In this document: positions 22,707 to 34,170 of the stretch, piece after piece
How the letters are laid out: each line of letters begins with the position of its first letter
How positions within the stretch are numbered: the stretch's first letter is position 1
Assembly (NCBI GenBank): GCA_905221605.1
Contig: CAJNDS010000188.1
Span: forward strand, 1 to 64,000
Reading direction: 5' to 3'
DNA: 64,000 bases
From: Symbiodinium natans
Taxonomy: Eukaryota > Sar > Dinophyceae > Suessiales > Symbiodiniaceae
Made by a program: the position numbers and the translations under genes
Notes under the pieces: model-generated
What the model saw: only the letters and a program-made list of their open reading frames with translations
Told to the model about the DNA's origin: nothing
The model's database searches: none

Positions 22707-22763
<57 letters not shown>
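22707..22763 (+). repeat. (CAG)n trinucleotide repeat
   Basis: About 18-19 CAG triplets inside a broader GAC/ACA/AGA trinucleotide-rich stretch (22670-22795). The minus-strand poly-Ala/Val ORF across it is probably an artefact. Confidence 0.9.
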
Positions 22764-22767
<4 letters not shown>

Positions 22768-23415
22768 CACTACCACCAAGAAGAAGAAGAAGAAGGCCAA
22801 GCCCCATTCCTGGCATTTGCCTTTGAAATTTCAGCTACGACAAGATACTGCAAAAGGATGGCACGTGGTCTTCATCGCGCTCGACACTCATGGTGTCCCA
22901 AAGGTCCGGCAGGGTTGAGGGTTGAGGGGTTTAGGGAGGGCTCAAAGGCTAAGTGTCGGAGCGTTTGTGGGGGAGGTTCCATGGTAGTTTGGGCCCGAGA
23001 AATGCGTGCGGCATTCGGTATGTAGGACGAGGGATTAGGTGTACATGTCAATGTCGAGCAGCCGGCGGTAGGGTCACGAATATCACAATTGCCTTGTTGA
23101 CTTGGAAGACTTCTGGCTGTTTGTCTGATGGACTGTGTGTGTTTGTGTGCCTGAAAACCAAAACCGGCTCAGATTTTGGCATGTGGGTTGTGACTGTAGC
23201 TGGACGCATACAAAGAGAACGCTATGTCAACAGTGTGTCACGGCAATGCTGCCCTAGAGTCCCAGCGTTGGCTGCCCAAGAACACCCCCCCGACAAGATG
23301 ATGCAGATGGCCACCACCTCCGAGCTATCCCGGTCCTTTTGTCGAAGCGTGCTTTCTGTATATCGACATGCCTGTGCGGCACGGCGTGCGTATGAGAGTA
23401 TGAGACCTTTCCCTA

Positions 23416-23514
23416 AGGGTCCATGTACCTATATAGTATACACCTGGGCCTTAAAGGGGTTCCCATATAGTAGCTTTAGGGCCAAAGTATATACTATATA
23501 GGTACATGGACCCT
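23416..23514. mobile_element. MITE-like element, family D (single copy)
   Basis: The two ends are 25-bp perfect inverted repeats (23416-23440 and 23490-23514), starting AGGGTCCATGTACC and ending GGTACATGGACCCT. The internal 49 bp contain a second nested pair, GGGCCTTAAAG / CTTTAGGGCC. There is no coding capacity. Confidence 0.85.
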
Positions 23515-23814
23515 GAGGGTTTCGGTTTACTTTCAGCAGGCCGTGCCCAATCAGCACGCAGGATGAGGTGACCAGTCGGAGCCCTAAACCTTGGTTCCGC
23601 CTAAACTCCTTTTGGATTATGAAGTGAAGATCTCGGGGGTCCTGAAGCTCGAAGCCAAAAAATCGAAAAAATGCGGGACTTGTCTTGTTTTCGGGTCTTA
23701 GACGCCTTTCGGTGACACGGCAATGCTCCGGACCCGAGGGATCACCAAGCAGTCTTAAAGAGTAGCTCAGCATGCGCGAGGGTCGTGGTCATGGCGGTTG
23801 TGGTTTGTGAACTT

Positions 23815-23876
23815 GGTGTTGTTGATGTTGGTGGCGTTGGTGGTGGTTCTGCTGGTGGTGTTCTTGGTGGTGCTGG
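23815..23876 (+). repeat. GGTGTT/GGTGGT-rich minisatellite
   Basis: Runs of GTTGGTG, GGTGGTG and TGGTGTT lead directly into a CCCTAAA array. Confidence 0.75.
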
Positions 23877-23914
23877 AACCCTAAACCCTAAACCCTAAAC
23901 CCTAAACCCTAAAC
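23877..23914 (-). repeat. Telomere-like array (CCCTAAA)n
   Basis: Five perfect units. Confidence 0.95.
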
Positions 23915-24282
23915 GTCATCATCCTGATGGTGGTCGTTGCCGAACAAGCACACCGAGCAACTGTAATTCAGCAGCGGCATCAGCAGCATTCAAAGAAGAA
24001 GTGGTAGATCGACAGCCAGAGCCAGTACCAAACATCTAAATTGTAGCCATAGCCATACCCACAACCAGGCAGACAGCTTTTTATAACCATGGCTAAGGCA
24101 TGCTTCTGATTCCATTAAGACATACCCCATCCTTGCCCTTGGAGACACCTCCACCCAAGGCCCATATTTAAACTCCGGGGGCTCCGATTGTTCGACGATC
24201 GCCGTGCCGGCAGATCCAAGGCAGTGGCGCGAAACCCAGCTTTCAGGGTCGCAGCTGGAAGAGTTGGCCCAAGTAGCTCATT

Positions 24283-24390
24283 GGGGGCTCAAATTAGGGG
24301 TACCTTGTTGGGGTCCTTATTAGAAGGGAATCCTACTATCTGGGGGTCTATGGTGGGATTAGTGGGGGTCCCTTATTTTCGTATACCCCC
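24283..24390 (-). mobile_element. MITE-like element, family A, copy 5 (reverse)
   Basis: Contains GGGGTACCTTGTTGGGG, GGAATCCTACTATCTGGGGG and TTTTCGTATACCCCC in order. This is one of the better-preserved reverse copies. Confidence 0.8.
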
Positions 24391-25238
24391 TGTTTTATAG
24401 TTTTGCATTTGCTACTCAACAGATCTCAACGGTGTTCCAAACGTGACAGATGTGACAGATGATAAGCATGCTGCAGTGGTCGTTGTTGCATTGTCCGTTG
24501 GTCGATTGTCTCACCGTTCGGAAACCCTTCAAGCGCAAAGTGCAAGGGATGGCGGGCGAATGGTCGAAACATAGATGTGACGCCCGATGTGGGTTTTCCA
24601 TGGCGTCTGATCTAGAGGAGTTGGAAGTAGTCGGAGGGTTGGAGGCGTGTACACTCGGGATACGGTGTTCGGCCCAGAATTGCCGCGCAATGTGAGTGAC
24701 TGCAATGTGACGGGGCTTGTCATGGATGCTGAATTCATTTCAGGAGGTCATTTGTGCAATAATTGACGTAAGCCCTCCTTGCATACCGCCAGCTCGCTAA
24801 AGGTCGGCTCACATTGCCACCAAGGGAACCCAGGCCACGCAGACCGAACTACAAGAGGCCATGGGCAGTTATACTATGTTATGTTATATGGTATAATAGT
24901 ATATTGTCGAAATTGTGGTATCATACATTCTACATATCATATATATTTATGTGTAACATAATACAATATCATTATATATGGGTAGCTTCTGAAGTTCGGG
25001 ATTTACCAGTCAGGGTGTTGCCGATTCTCGTTTGTAGGTTGACTTTTGCAGAATACTCTTACAGATGTATATTCATATGTGTATAATATGATTTGCACTG
25101 CGTCGTTGGCATGCGTGACTGTTCCCGCCATAGACTTAAGGGATTCAGGATGATCCGCGCCCAGTCCTGAATGCTTACTGTATGTTCATTCATGTTCATG
25201 TGGTGTTTGATGCAGACACGAATATAGATGACTGCTTC

Positions 25239-25286
25239 TAGGGTTTAGGGTTTAGGGTTTGGGTTTTCGGGTTTGGGGTTTCGGGT
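25239..25286 (+). repeat. Telomere-like array (TTTAGGG)n, degenerate
   Basis: Three canonical units followed by TTTGGG, TTTTCGGG and TTTGGGG variants. Confidence 0.85.
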
Positions 25287-25702
25287 AGCCCGCCGAGCAC
25301 CGACAAACTAAGCAAGCCAGAAGATAAATCAAAAGCCATGGCTGTTGCAGGGACCACCTTCCTTGCTGGAAGAGTTGTCCACAGGCAGCCTTCTTTTGGC
25401 TTATGTGAAAGCAGTGGCGGTGAGTCTGAGTAGTTGACAGTTCCTTTTCTTCGTGTTCTAGGGGTTCCATTCTTCGGGTTCTGGGGCACTTGATAGGAAT
25501 TTGGGTACATGCTACAGACATCAGCATCGGCCTTCTACTTTCCTTGCTTGTATGGATCCTAGTAGGCCGGTTTTTTTTCCGATACTTTTTTCGGTTTTGT
25601 TAAAGGTCCTGCTGGTCCTCTGGACTGCCAGTCCATTGTTCTCTCGGTTCCTGCTCTGCCCCCTTATACATCCGAACACGCTTGCCTCGAACAGCGTTGC
25701 CA

Positions 25703-25731
25703 CAAACCCTAAACCCTAAACCCTAAATCCT
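25703..25731 (-). repeat. Telomere-like array (CCCTAAA)n
   Basis: About four units. Confidence 0.9.
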
Positions 25732-26281
25732 ACATAACTTGCTCCACTGTGATTCCATACGGGTTTCAAACCCCATGCCCAGCGCCTCACAGAGCATTGA
25801 AAGGCCCCGACCCCTATGCTTGCAACCCGTTCCCAGCCCGATCGACTACTACAAGATCTGCTTTGCTGTATGTATGTATGTCTGTCTGTATGTATGTATG
25901 TGTGTATGCTCTTTGCAATTGTCGGGCATAACACAATGCCTACTTACTCTGCTTTTCTTGGTGTTGGCCCATGCACGTGTTCAATCCCAGTTGCTCTGCT
26001 TTGAATCAAGGGTCTCCCATACTTGGGATTGCTCAGTAACGAATCGAGGACATGGAGGAATTCTCAGACGATTTCCCACTACAATTTGGGGGAGATGGTG
26101 GCTATAACCCACACATGTTTGCCTCAACAACTGTACACGTTTGTCTCAAAACGATGTTGTCGGCTCACTTGGTTTGCAATTGGCAGGGATTCGGGTGCTC
26201 GAGCTTTGAAGACCTTGGTTCAAACATCAAAACCATACTTGCAACTTCGTCTACACTTGCATCTAATGTAGAAGTACTACC

Positions 26282-26354
26282 AGGGTTTAGGGCTCAGGGT
26301 TCAGGGTTCAGGGTTTAGGGTTTAGGGTTTAGGGTTTAGGGTTTAGGGTTTAGG
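26282..26354 (+). repeat. Telomere-like array with TTCAGGG then TTTAGGG units
   Basis: Three TTCAGGG-type units followed by about seven TTTAGGG units. Confidence 0.95.
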
Positions 26355-26947
26355 TACTACCTGTAGCCCGATATTCCGCGTTCGAGGGGCCAGCGTGGGG
26401 GACAGCTGGACCTGGACGAGCACGCTCAAGGCCGTCAGGGCTTGTGAAAAAACGTTAGGACATGTTAGGACGCTCTCGCTACCTTCAAAACCATGGTTAG
26501 TCGACATGTATACACAAGGTCCCATTTTGTACCCGGCTTCCATGTTTTTACCTTTAAAGTAATCGTTCCCCAAACGCTGGCTGCCAACCACATTGTTTCA
26601 AAGTTCGGGAATTACCCCCCCCCCCCCCACCCTCCCCTCCCGTCTTCGAAGATTCAGGCCTTCATCCTCTCAAAGGCTCCAGGCCTTCTTATCTTCTGCT
26701 CTTTTGAGACTCCCCAAAAACTCCCGAGCAGTATAGTAAACTGCACTCGTGCAGCTCGTGAGCTACCCCTTGGACAACTGTTTGGGGCCTTGTTTGAACT
26801 GATATAAAACCCGGGCCAGAGGAAACATCTCCAGTCTTCGGGACTTTTTAAATGTCGCGGTGTTGCAAGTGGCGCTCTTACCTCGGTTCCGTGCGCAGTC
26901 TTCCCGTCAAGATGCAGAACTGTCGGTCGTTTTTTGGCCCTCCTTAA

Positions 26948-27062
26948 GTGCTCTTGGAGTAGTCTTGGAGTGGTCTTGCTCTTGCAGATTGGTCTTGGAG
27001 TGCTCTTCGGAACCATCTTGGAGTGGTCTTGCGGTGTCTTGCAAAGTCTTGCGCTGCTTGGG
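26948..27062 (+). repeat. Degenerate TCTTGGAGTGG / GTCTTGC minisatellite
   Basis: TCTTGGAGTGGTCTTG, GGTCTTGGAGTGCTCTTC and GTCTTGCAAAGTCTTGC recur. The minus-strand ORF with repeated LQD/QD peptides reflects this repeat. Confidence 0.7.
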
Positions 27063-27250
27063 GTTCATCCTGGAATAGTTTAAGCCTGGTTTCCCCTCGA
27101 GGCCTTGGAAGCGCTGCATAGAGCAGGCGCACCCATAGTATTGCATATTGCTTATAGGAATCACTGAAAAGTTCCTAATTTTGGTGGCGTTCGGATGGGT
27201 ACTGCTGTCCATGGCATCTAATCCTTTCTCCGTCATTGTGATAGGGGTAG

Positions 27251-27304
27251 CCTAAAGCCTAAACCCTAAACCCTAAACCCTACACCCTAAACCCTAAACC
27301 CTAC
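27251..27304 (-). repeat. Telomere-like array (CCCTAAA)n
   Basis: About seven units, one CCCTACA. Confidence 0.9.
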
Positions 27305-27438
27305 TGAGTTTCCAGGCCAAGGAGAGACTTGCACCAGAACCCGGCTTTCAGAGGCTGGGCAGCTGGTTCCAAACCCCGGCAAGTGAGGTCGAGTTCAGAG
27401 GTTGCCGGTGCCTTCCTACAATGCTTCAGCCTCCTCAT

Positions 27439-27574
27439 GGGTTTAGGGTTTAGGGGTTTAGGGGTTTAGGGGTTTAGGGGTTTAGGGGTTTAGGGGTTTA
27501 GGGGTTTAGGGGTTTAGGGGTTTAGGGGTTTAGGGGTTTAGGGGTTTAGGGGTTTAGGGGTTTAGGGGTTTAGG
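27439..27574 (+). repeat. Homogeneous octamer array (TTTAGGGG)n
   Basis: One TTTAGGG unit is followed by about 16 perfect TTTAGGGG octamers. This is the only long array in the window with the 8-base unit. Confidence 0.95.
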
Positions 27575-28661
27575 CTTTGCTTTGCAGATATCACAAGGTA
27601 AGCAAAGCTAGGAATAGCATGGAAGGGCCATCGGAGGTCTATGTCGTCTTGACTGAGAGTGTACGTTCCAATACAACCGCAGATCAGGCTTCGCGGAAGC
27701 AAGCTTGCGGGAGCTCCGTCTTAAACGCCCTCAACTTATGAGTCAGTATGAGTCTTCCAGCCCGGTAAACGCCATCGCGCCCCGGCGCCTGGCCACATGC
27801 ATGGACTGGACGAATGCAATAAACCTAGCTTGTGAAGCTACGTTGACCGTGATTCATCCTCAATGCCCAATCAGAAAGCAAAGCGCGAAAGCAAACCAGC
27901 GACAAGCAGATGCCGTGCGTGAAAGTAAACCAACCAACTACCAAAAAGCAAGGGGTTGACAGCACAACTGCGTTTAGGCTTCCGAGCTTTGTGAGTGTAT
28001 GTTGTGTGTGGTCATGGGTCATGGTTGAGAGCTTCAGGTTTCAGTTCAACTGTCGCCTGCAATCGGAAGGCGGGCACGGCACATCCGCGGAAGCTCCGCG
28101 GAAGGGATGGGGTCGACTCTGAACTAGTATAGTTTCGCTTCTTGTAGCCAACTTCGTGGAGCCGAAACCACAAATTCCGAAACTGAGGTGCTGGTGGGGG
28201 GGGGCCCGCCCAACCCCCCTAGACCTTCATGCCGTTCACGCAACTGTAAGCCGAAGAATGTCGGGCGCAGCCTTATAAGAGCCAAATGGATCCTTGGCAA
28301 CGGTGTGTTCACAGGCTACAAGCTGCGGTTCGAACATCGACCGTCGTTCCGAAACCTCACAGGACACGTGCCTAAGACTACAAGTGTACTTCGTGGAAGG
28401 AACGGTACTCATGCAAGAATGGCTCCGCGGAAGGAAGTCTTAAAACATGTCCGCAAAAGCCACATTCCAAGCCACGGAAACACTTTCCGCGGAAGGCATG
28501 CTTTTCGTGCTTTTTGCCTATTCGACTTCATAAAGCCCAAAGCTCAAATCATGCAAGCTTTTGAGGCTTGAAATCAAAAGCTCTTGAACTGTCGAGTGTA
28601 GACCCGTTTCAAAGCACTGCGCCACTCGGTCAGTCGCCTTTGCGTGAAAGTTGATCGAGTC
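27575..28661. other. No gene recognised; recurrent TCCGCGGAAG motif
   Basis: ORFs overlap on both strands without nameable motifs. The palindrome-like TCCGCGGAAG recurs near 28084, 28095, 28425 and 28487. Confidence 0.4.
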
Positions 28662-28772
28662 CCTTGGGGACGAAATGAACCCTAAAAGGGTTTATGGTTC
28701 ATATACCTGAATAGGAATTATAGTAGTAATGGGTATATGACCCCAATTTTAGGGTTCATTTGGTCCCCAAGG
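28662..28772. mobile_element. MITE-like element, family B, copy 3
   Basis: The ends CCTTGGGGACGAAATGAACC and GGTTCATTTGGTCCCCAAGG flank the same ATTATAGTAGTAATGGGTAT centre, inverted relative to copies 1 and 2. Confidence 0.9.
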
Positions 28773-29308
28773 TCGTGCATGTCTTAGACACTGAGCCCTG
28801 CTGAACTTCACCTTCGCGAAATGTGACAGGGAAGATAGTGCCGATCGTTTCTGCCTACAACGTAGCCTGGCAGAGCAGTGGTTTATAGCCCCAGGGCCCA
28901 GAAGTCACGAAGCCTCAGTACCCAAGCAGCCACCCGACATAGGCCCTATAAGCCATGGACCTGAGCATGATCTGTCGGGCAGGGACGCAGAGTTCGAAGA
29001 TAGCTTGGAGGACGACGTGAGGATGGTGCAGAACTTAGCCGGCCGAAGGGGAAAAGGGCTCAAGTATGTAGAGGTTCGGTGGTCTGGCATTCAGCGCTTA
29101 GAGGTTCAGATGTCTAGAGTTTATAGAGCTTCAGCAGAGAAGGATCCGAACTTTAAAGGGAGCAGTTGTCGGGATAGCTGCAGTAACACAAGCCTTTCCG
29201 TGGAGATCGTTTTAAAGTCATGCAAAGGATGGTGGTCTATTGGCTCGGTTTAGATGTAGTGTCCAGGATGTCTCGTTTCAACAGGCCAAGCCACGCCAAC
29301 ACAACACG

Positions 29309-29547
29309 CACGCGCACACACACACACACAAAACACACACACACACACGCACCCACGCACGCACGCACACACACACACACACACCCACGCACACACACAC
29401 ACACACAGACACACACACACACACACAACACACAACACACAACACACAACACACAACACACAACACGCAACACGCAACACACAACACACAACACACAACA
29501 CACAACACACAACACACAACACACAACACACAACACACAACACACAA

Positions 29548-29578
<31 letters not shown>

Positions 29579-29584
29579 ACACAC

Positions 29585-29617
<33 letters not shown>

Positions 29618-29849
29618 CACACACACACACACACAACACACAGCACACAGCACACACACACAGCACAACACAGCACACAGCACACAGCACACAGCACACA
29701 GCACACACACACAGCACAGCACAGCACACAGCACACAGCACACAGCACACAGCACACACCCACAGCACAGCACAGCACAGCACAGCACAGCACAGCACAG
29801 CACAGCACAGCACAGCACAGCACAGCACAGCACGCACAGCACAGCACAC

Positions 29850-29899
<50 letters not shown>

Positions 29900-30134
29900 A
29901 CACACACACACAACACACACACACACACAACACACACAACACACACACACAACACACACACACACACAACACACGCAACACACACAACACACACACACAC
30001 ACAACACACACACACACACACAACACAACACACACACACACACACAACACACACACACACAACACACACACACACACACAAAACACACACAACACACACA
30101 ACACACACAACACACACAACACACACACACACAC
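29309..30134. repeat. CA-rich satellite with CACAACA and CACAGCA subdomains
   Basis: The block is 826 bp of CA dinucleotides interspersed with regular AACACAC units (about 29429-29550 and 29900-30120). A CACAGCACAG block lies at about 29640-29850, including a pure CAGCA pentamer run near 29762-29832. Every long Cys/Val or His/Thr ORF across it is a translation of simple sequence and is not annotated. Confidence 0.97.
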
Positions 30135-30348
30135 ATTCTGTGCGCCTGGGGTGACACAGCCCCTAATTGATAAAGGTTTCTCTTTGTGCCTACTCCCGAG
30201 ACGTATCATTGCAAAAGAGTGTTCAGAGCACTTTGGTGGCCTACTTTGCTCCATATTTTTCTGCCTTGATGCTTCTCAGCCATGTTGGTCCGGAGTTTGT
30301 CGAGCATCCGATTCCGGATTTCGAGCTCTCAGTAACCTGAACAAATTT

Positions 30349-30480
30349 GGGGGTGTAGGGTTTTGGGTGTAGGGTTTTGGTTTTTCCCGAAATTAGGGGT
30401 ACCTTTGGGGTCCTTACAAGGGAATCCTCCTATTTGGGGGACTACATTAGGGGCCCCCTTATGTCTTCGTAAACCCCCCC
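30349..30480 (-). mobile_element. MITE-like element, family A, copy 6 (reverse), with TGTAGGG units at its edge
   Basis: CCCGAAATTAGGGGTACC, GGAATCCTCCTATTTGGGGG and TCTTCGTAAACCCCCCC occur in order. The left edge is replaced or extended by GGGTGTAGGGTTTTGG repeats. Confidence 0.7.
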
Positions 30481-30555
30481 TATTTGGACTAGCCAGTGCT
30501 GGCTTCTGGGCAACAGAACCCTGGAGTCGCCAAAAGGCTTACATCAGGAACTAGG

Positions 30556-30702
30556 GCCCTAAACCCCAAAGCCTAAACCCCAAAACTATGCTGTCCTCTA
30601 ACCAAAGATCGAGGCCGAGATCATCCTCCGCCCGGTGTCAGAATCTTTGGAGAAGCCGGGCAGCCCAAACCAAAAATCCCTAAACCCTAAACCCTAAACC
30701 CG
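30556..30702 (-). repeat. Two short CCCTAAA patches
   Basis: A degenerate patch (CCCTAAACCCCAAAGCC) lies at about 30556-30587 and three and a half canonical units lie at 30678-30702. Unique sequence separates them. Confidence 0.8.
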
Positions 30703-31140
30703 GATGTTCCTTCATTTTCTGGGCTCAGGGGGGTCAAGTCCGAACCCTAATCACATAGCTAGGCGCCTAGGCACATGAATAGACACAGTCTTATAGTGAC
30801 TTGGTGTGAAGAGATGCGCGCTCATTCGTTGTTCTGAGGTTTTTTGCTAGGGATGTTTGCTCGAGGTGTGCTTCATAGGGCTTCCCCTGAGTGTACCAAA
30901 CAAGCTGAATGCAGATTTGCACGGCCATTCTTTTGGGGACCCAGGCAGCAACGTCCAAAAAAAACTCGGGCAGGCAAAGAAGACCGTATCCACACCTGAT
31001 TCCCTCTCGGTGCTCTTCTTGTCACGGGCCGCCAGCATATCCTGACCTGAGAGGGGGCGAGGAGGGGTTTTCCTCTGCGTGTGGTTATTTCTCCACATGT
31101 GTTTCCTCGGAAGGGATTTGGTCTTCTATCGATTTGTCTG

Positions 31141-31270
31141 TATAATATTTATTATTTATATTATTCTTGTTATTATCATTGTACATATACATATATATAC
31201 ACATTCATTTATATTTATATTTATATTTGTTTTTATTTATCTATTGATTTTGTTAAAAACTTTTTTGTTT
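31141..31270 (+). repeat. TTTAT/TAT-rich AT microsatellite
   Basis: Repeated ATTTAT, TATTATT and ATATAC motifs. Another TATTTATT run lies at about 31436-31470. Confidence 0.8.
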
Positions 31271-31647
31271 ATTTACATCTATTCATTTTGTTCTCGCCGC
31301 GTACGGGCCACTTCCGGATGGATTGGCTTTTCTGTGACAGGTTTCCAGCACTACTTCGCGCCAATAGAGATCGCCTGCAGTTTGCCGTGGATTCCCACAA
31401 TGCCCAACAATCTGTATTCTATCTCTTTCTGTGTGTATATATATATATATTTATTTATTTATTTATTTAGTGAATTACTTCCTTTTTGATTTATACATAT
31501 AGTGTCACAGGATGGCTGGCTAGACCCTAGGGCCTAGGGGCGGACGAATCTGTGCACTTCTCAACTCTTTCCCCCCCTAAGGCTTCGGAGCTCCATCGAG
31601 GCCTCGACACCCCGATTGGAAGCGGACGAGGCGCCAAGAGTAGCACA

Positions 31648-31650
<3 letters not shown>

Positions 31651-31689
<39 letters not shown>

Positions 31690-31694
31690 GGGGG
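31651..31694 (+). repeat. Poly-G run
   Basis: About 43 bases of almost uninterrupted G lead directly into TTTAGGG-type units at 31695. Confidence 0.95.
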
Positions 31695-31730
31695 GTTTAG
31701 GGTTTGGGGTTTAGGGTTAGGGTGTAGGTT
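31695..31730 (+). repeat. Short telomere-like array (TTTAGGG)n
   Basis: Four units with one TTTGGGG, directly after the poly-G run. Confidence 0.85.
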
Positions 31731-32069
31731 GTGCATCTCAGGCCTGAAGCTTTCTGTTTGTTTCCGGGCTACGTGGGGCTTCGGACGGCTCACTGAATCA
31801 CACCCCATTTGTTGCATCCTTCGAACCGCACCTTGTGTGTAGACAAGGCAACGCCCTTCATGCTGCCCACTTGATCCAAAGACCCGAAGACCGTCCATCT
31901 TCGCGTAGTTGACCTATACAGGTTAGAGCAACAGAGTCAATCCTGCAGGCCACCATTGCCTCACTTAGCGATTGCAGTTGTATGGTTGCTTTTGTATCTA
32001 ATGACTAGGAATCAGGCCTTTAGGGTTTCAGTGGGTAGGAGACCAGCCGTTAGCATCTGCTGTCAATCT

Positions 32070-32098
32070 CAATCTCAATCTCAATCTCAATCTCAATA
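32070..32098 (+). repeat. (AATCTC)n hexamer repeat
   Basis: Five tandem CAATCT units. Confidence 0.9.
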
Positions 32099-32540
32099 AA
32101 CAGTGTGTTGGCTATTGAACTATACTGTGCTGAGCCCATGAGGAGCTACCCGTAAAGCCGCATGCAGCCACACATGAACCGTGCTGAAGTCTCGTCAGAG
32201 AGCGCAGGCCACCTCCTACATCCTCATGGATCGTCCCATGTGTGCCTCGCCCCGGTCAGCGGCCCAGATGCCTGGCCCAAAAAATGCCGGTTGGCGCCAT
32301 TCGCAGATACAGGATGAAAGCCATCAGTGCGTTCTTTCATGCGGCGCGGTGCTTCAGGATTTCGGTCTGAGGGTTCAATGCAAAACTTCGATGTAGACCG
32401 ACGAATTGTTGTAGAGGTGCTCGTATGCAAATGGGAAACTGATTTGAAGTCTGTATTTCAACAGGTATTCATCTAGAAGGTGACACTGATGGAGCAAAAT
32501 GATCATCCAAGCGTGCACGTGACTGTCGAGCGAGATGGAT

Positions 32541-32580
32541 CCCTAAACCCTAAACCCTAAACAACCCTAAACCCTAAGGT
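32541..32580 (-). repeat. Telomere-like array (CCCTAAA)n
   Basis: About five units, with AACAA replacing part of the middle. Confidence 0.9.
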
Positions 32581-33243
32581 AGCATGGCTTGCCACATTGA
32601 GCGGCACACAGGTATTTTGAGCTCTTGGGATGTAAGATAGTTTGCACTTCACGCGTGGAACGATGCAGCAGGAAGAAGCGGCTTAGGGTGTAAACCTGGG
32701 ACCCTTATCCTGGAGGCTTCTAACCGATTCTAACCCAAACCTTCCAATCAGACTGGGCCCGCGCGTGGCTTTCGCCACGGCCGCCGATGCTGACGAGGTG
32801 CTACTGCAAAGACGGGGCTTACAAAAGTTAGTAGCCCTCTAGACCCGGTAAAATCTTGGATCTACCCTGCAGAGTTCAAACCGGGTTCACAAAGCTACTA
32901 ACATTTTCTGTTAGGTTGCCATATTGGTTTTTTGTCGTCCAATTTGGCAAGGTTGTTCTTCTTGGATTTTCGAGTAAAAGGGGTTTAGGGACTATGCGCT
33001 GCTGCAGGGCAGATGTCGGGATTATGCGTTCGTTGTTTAGTTCGTTCGCATTTCGGCATGGAGGGCTGGGGGCGTTCATTGCGCAGGCATTCGGTGTTAG
33101 GGAGTAGGGTTTCTGGTTCGAGGGTCGGGGCAGTAGTTTCAAGTTTTCGATATTCTTCTGGTTCCCGAATAGGCTCTTGAAGTGACGCATGCTCTTCAGT
33201 GGGGGCCCTGATCCAAGCTGGGACAAAGCAAGCCCAAAGGTAT

Positions 33244-33325
33244 CCCTAAACCCTAAACCCCCTACCTCTAAACCCCCTAAACCCCAAACCACAAACCCCA
33301 AACCCTAAACCCTAAACCCTAAACC
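33244..33325 (-). repeat. Telomere-like array, CCCTAAA with CCCCTAA/CCCCAAA variants
   Basis: Canonical units at both ends flank several C-extended variants. Confidence 0.9.
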
Positions 33326-33464
33326 GGAAAGCCAGCACACTTGGCCAGGTTTCCGCAGACGGCGGCGCGAGCCCCGGCGCGAGCCCCGCCGTCAGCAGCC
33401 CGGCGCTCAGTTCGTGAGCAGATCGGTCCTCGACAGGCATTTACCGAAACTGGGTTTCAGGGTC

Positions 33465-33511
33465 AGGGTTTAGGGTTTAGGGTTTAGGGTTTAGGGTTTA
33501 GGGTTTAGGGG
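33465..33511 (+). repeat. Telomere-like array (TTTAGGG)n
   Basis: About six units. Confidence 0.95.
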
Positions 33512-33671
33512 TTACGGATGTGTGTCTTGCCTTGACCACCGGACATTGCTGGAACGACTTCTAAGCTTCCAATCTCAAAGTTTCGAAAAGAGTGTGAAAA
33601 GCCGAAGGCGAGAGCTGCTTGCAGTACTGCATGGAGGAAGGCCAGATGACCGAGGTGCAGGGAACTGGAAA

Positions 33672-33767
33672 TTTAGGGTTTAGGGTTTAGGGTTTAGGGT
33701 TTAGGGTTTAGGGTTTAGGGTTTAGGGTTTAGGGTTTATTTAGGGTTTAGGGTTTAGGGTTTAGGGC
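33672..33767 (+). repeat. Telomere-like array (TTTAGGG)n
   Basis: About 13 units with one TTTATTTAGGG slip. Confidence 0.95.
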
Positions 33768-34061
33768 TCAACTTGGGCAAGCCATCGGCCTAAAGGGTTC
33801 ACAGGGCGCGGTCTAGTAGGGTTTGTGTCTTCTGTCTTATCCCATGGGGTAGGAGGGAGGGGGTTGGAAAGGGGACTCCACAAAGGAGGCTTTGTTATTT
33901 TCCTGTTTCTGAAAGTCCCGGACATCTTGAGACCTCCCTTCACTCCCTGCAAACCCCTCGTAAACCCTTGCCACCTTCGGTGACAAGCCCTTAGGCGCCT
34001 GAAGACTCCGCATATCAACCACAGCCAGCGCCGCCGACTCTAGATTGCTCCCCTTTCAATC
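33768..34061. other. No gene recognised between array and MITE B
   Basis: A minus-strand ORF (33761-34018) overlaps this stretch without a nameable motif. Confidence 0.35.
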
Positions 34062-34170
34062 CCTTGGGGACGAAATGAACCCTAAAAGGGTTTATGGTTC
34101 ATATACCTTAATAGGAATTATAGTAGTAATGGGTATACGACCCCAATTTTGGGGTTCATTTGGTCCACAA
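34062..34170. mobile_element. MITE-like element, family B, copy 4
   Basis: It is nearly identical to copy 3 (CCTTGGGGACGAAATGAACC start, same centre). The right end has a substitution (GGTCCACAA). Confidence 0.9.

Noticed and set aside
22550-22816. Minus-strand poly-Ala/Val ORF
   Set aside because: It is the complement of a (CAG)n tract and has no other domain.
29237-30254. Long overlapping ORFs of 284-334 codons on both strands
   Set aside because: They are translations of a CA-rich satellite (His/Thr on one strand, Cys/Val on the other) that lacks stop codons in every frame.
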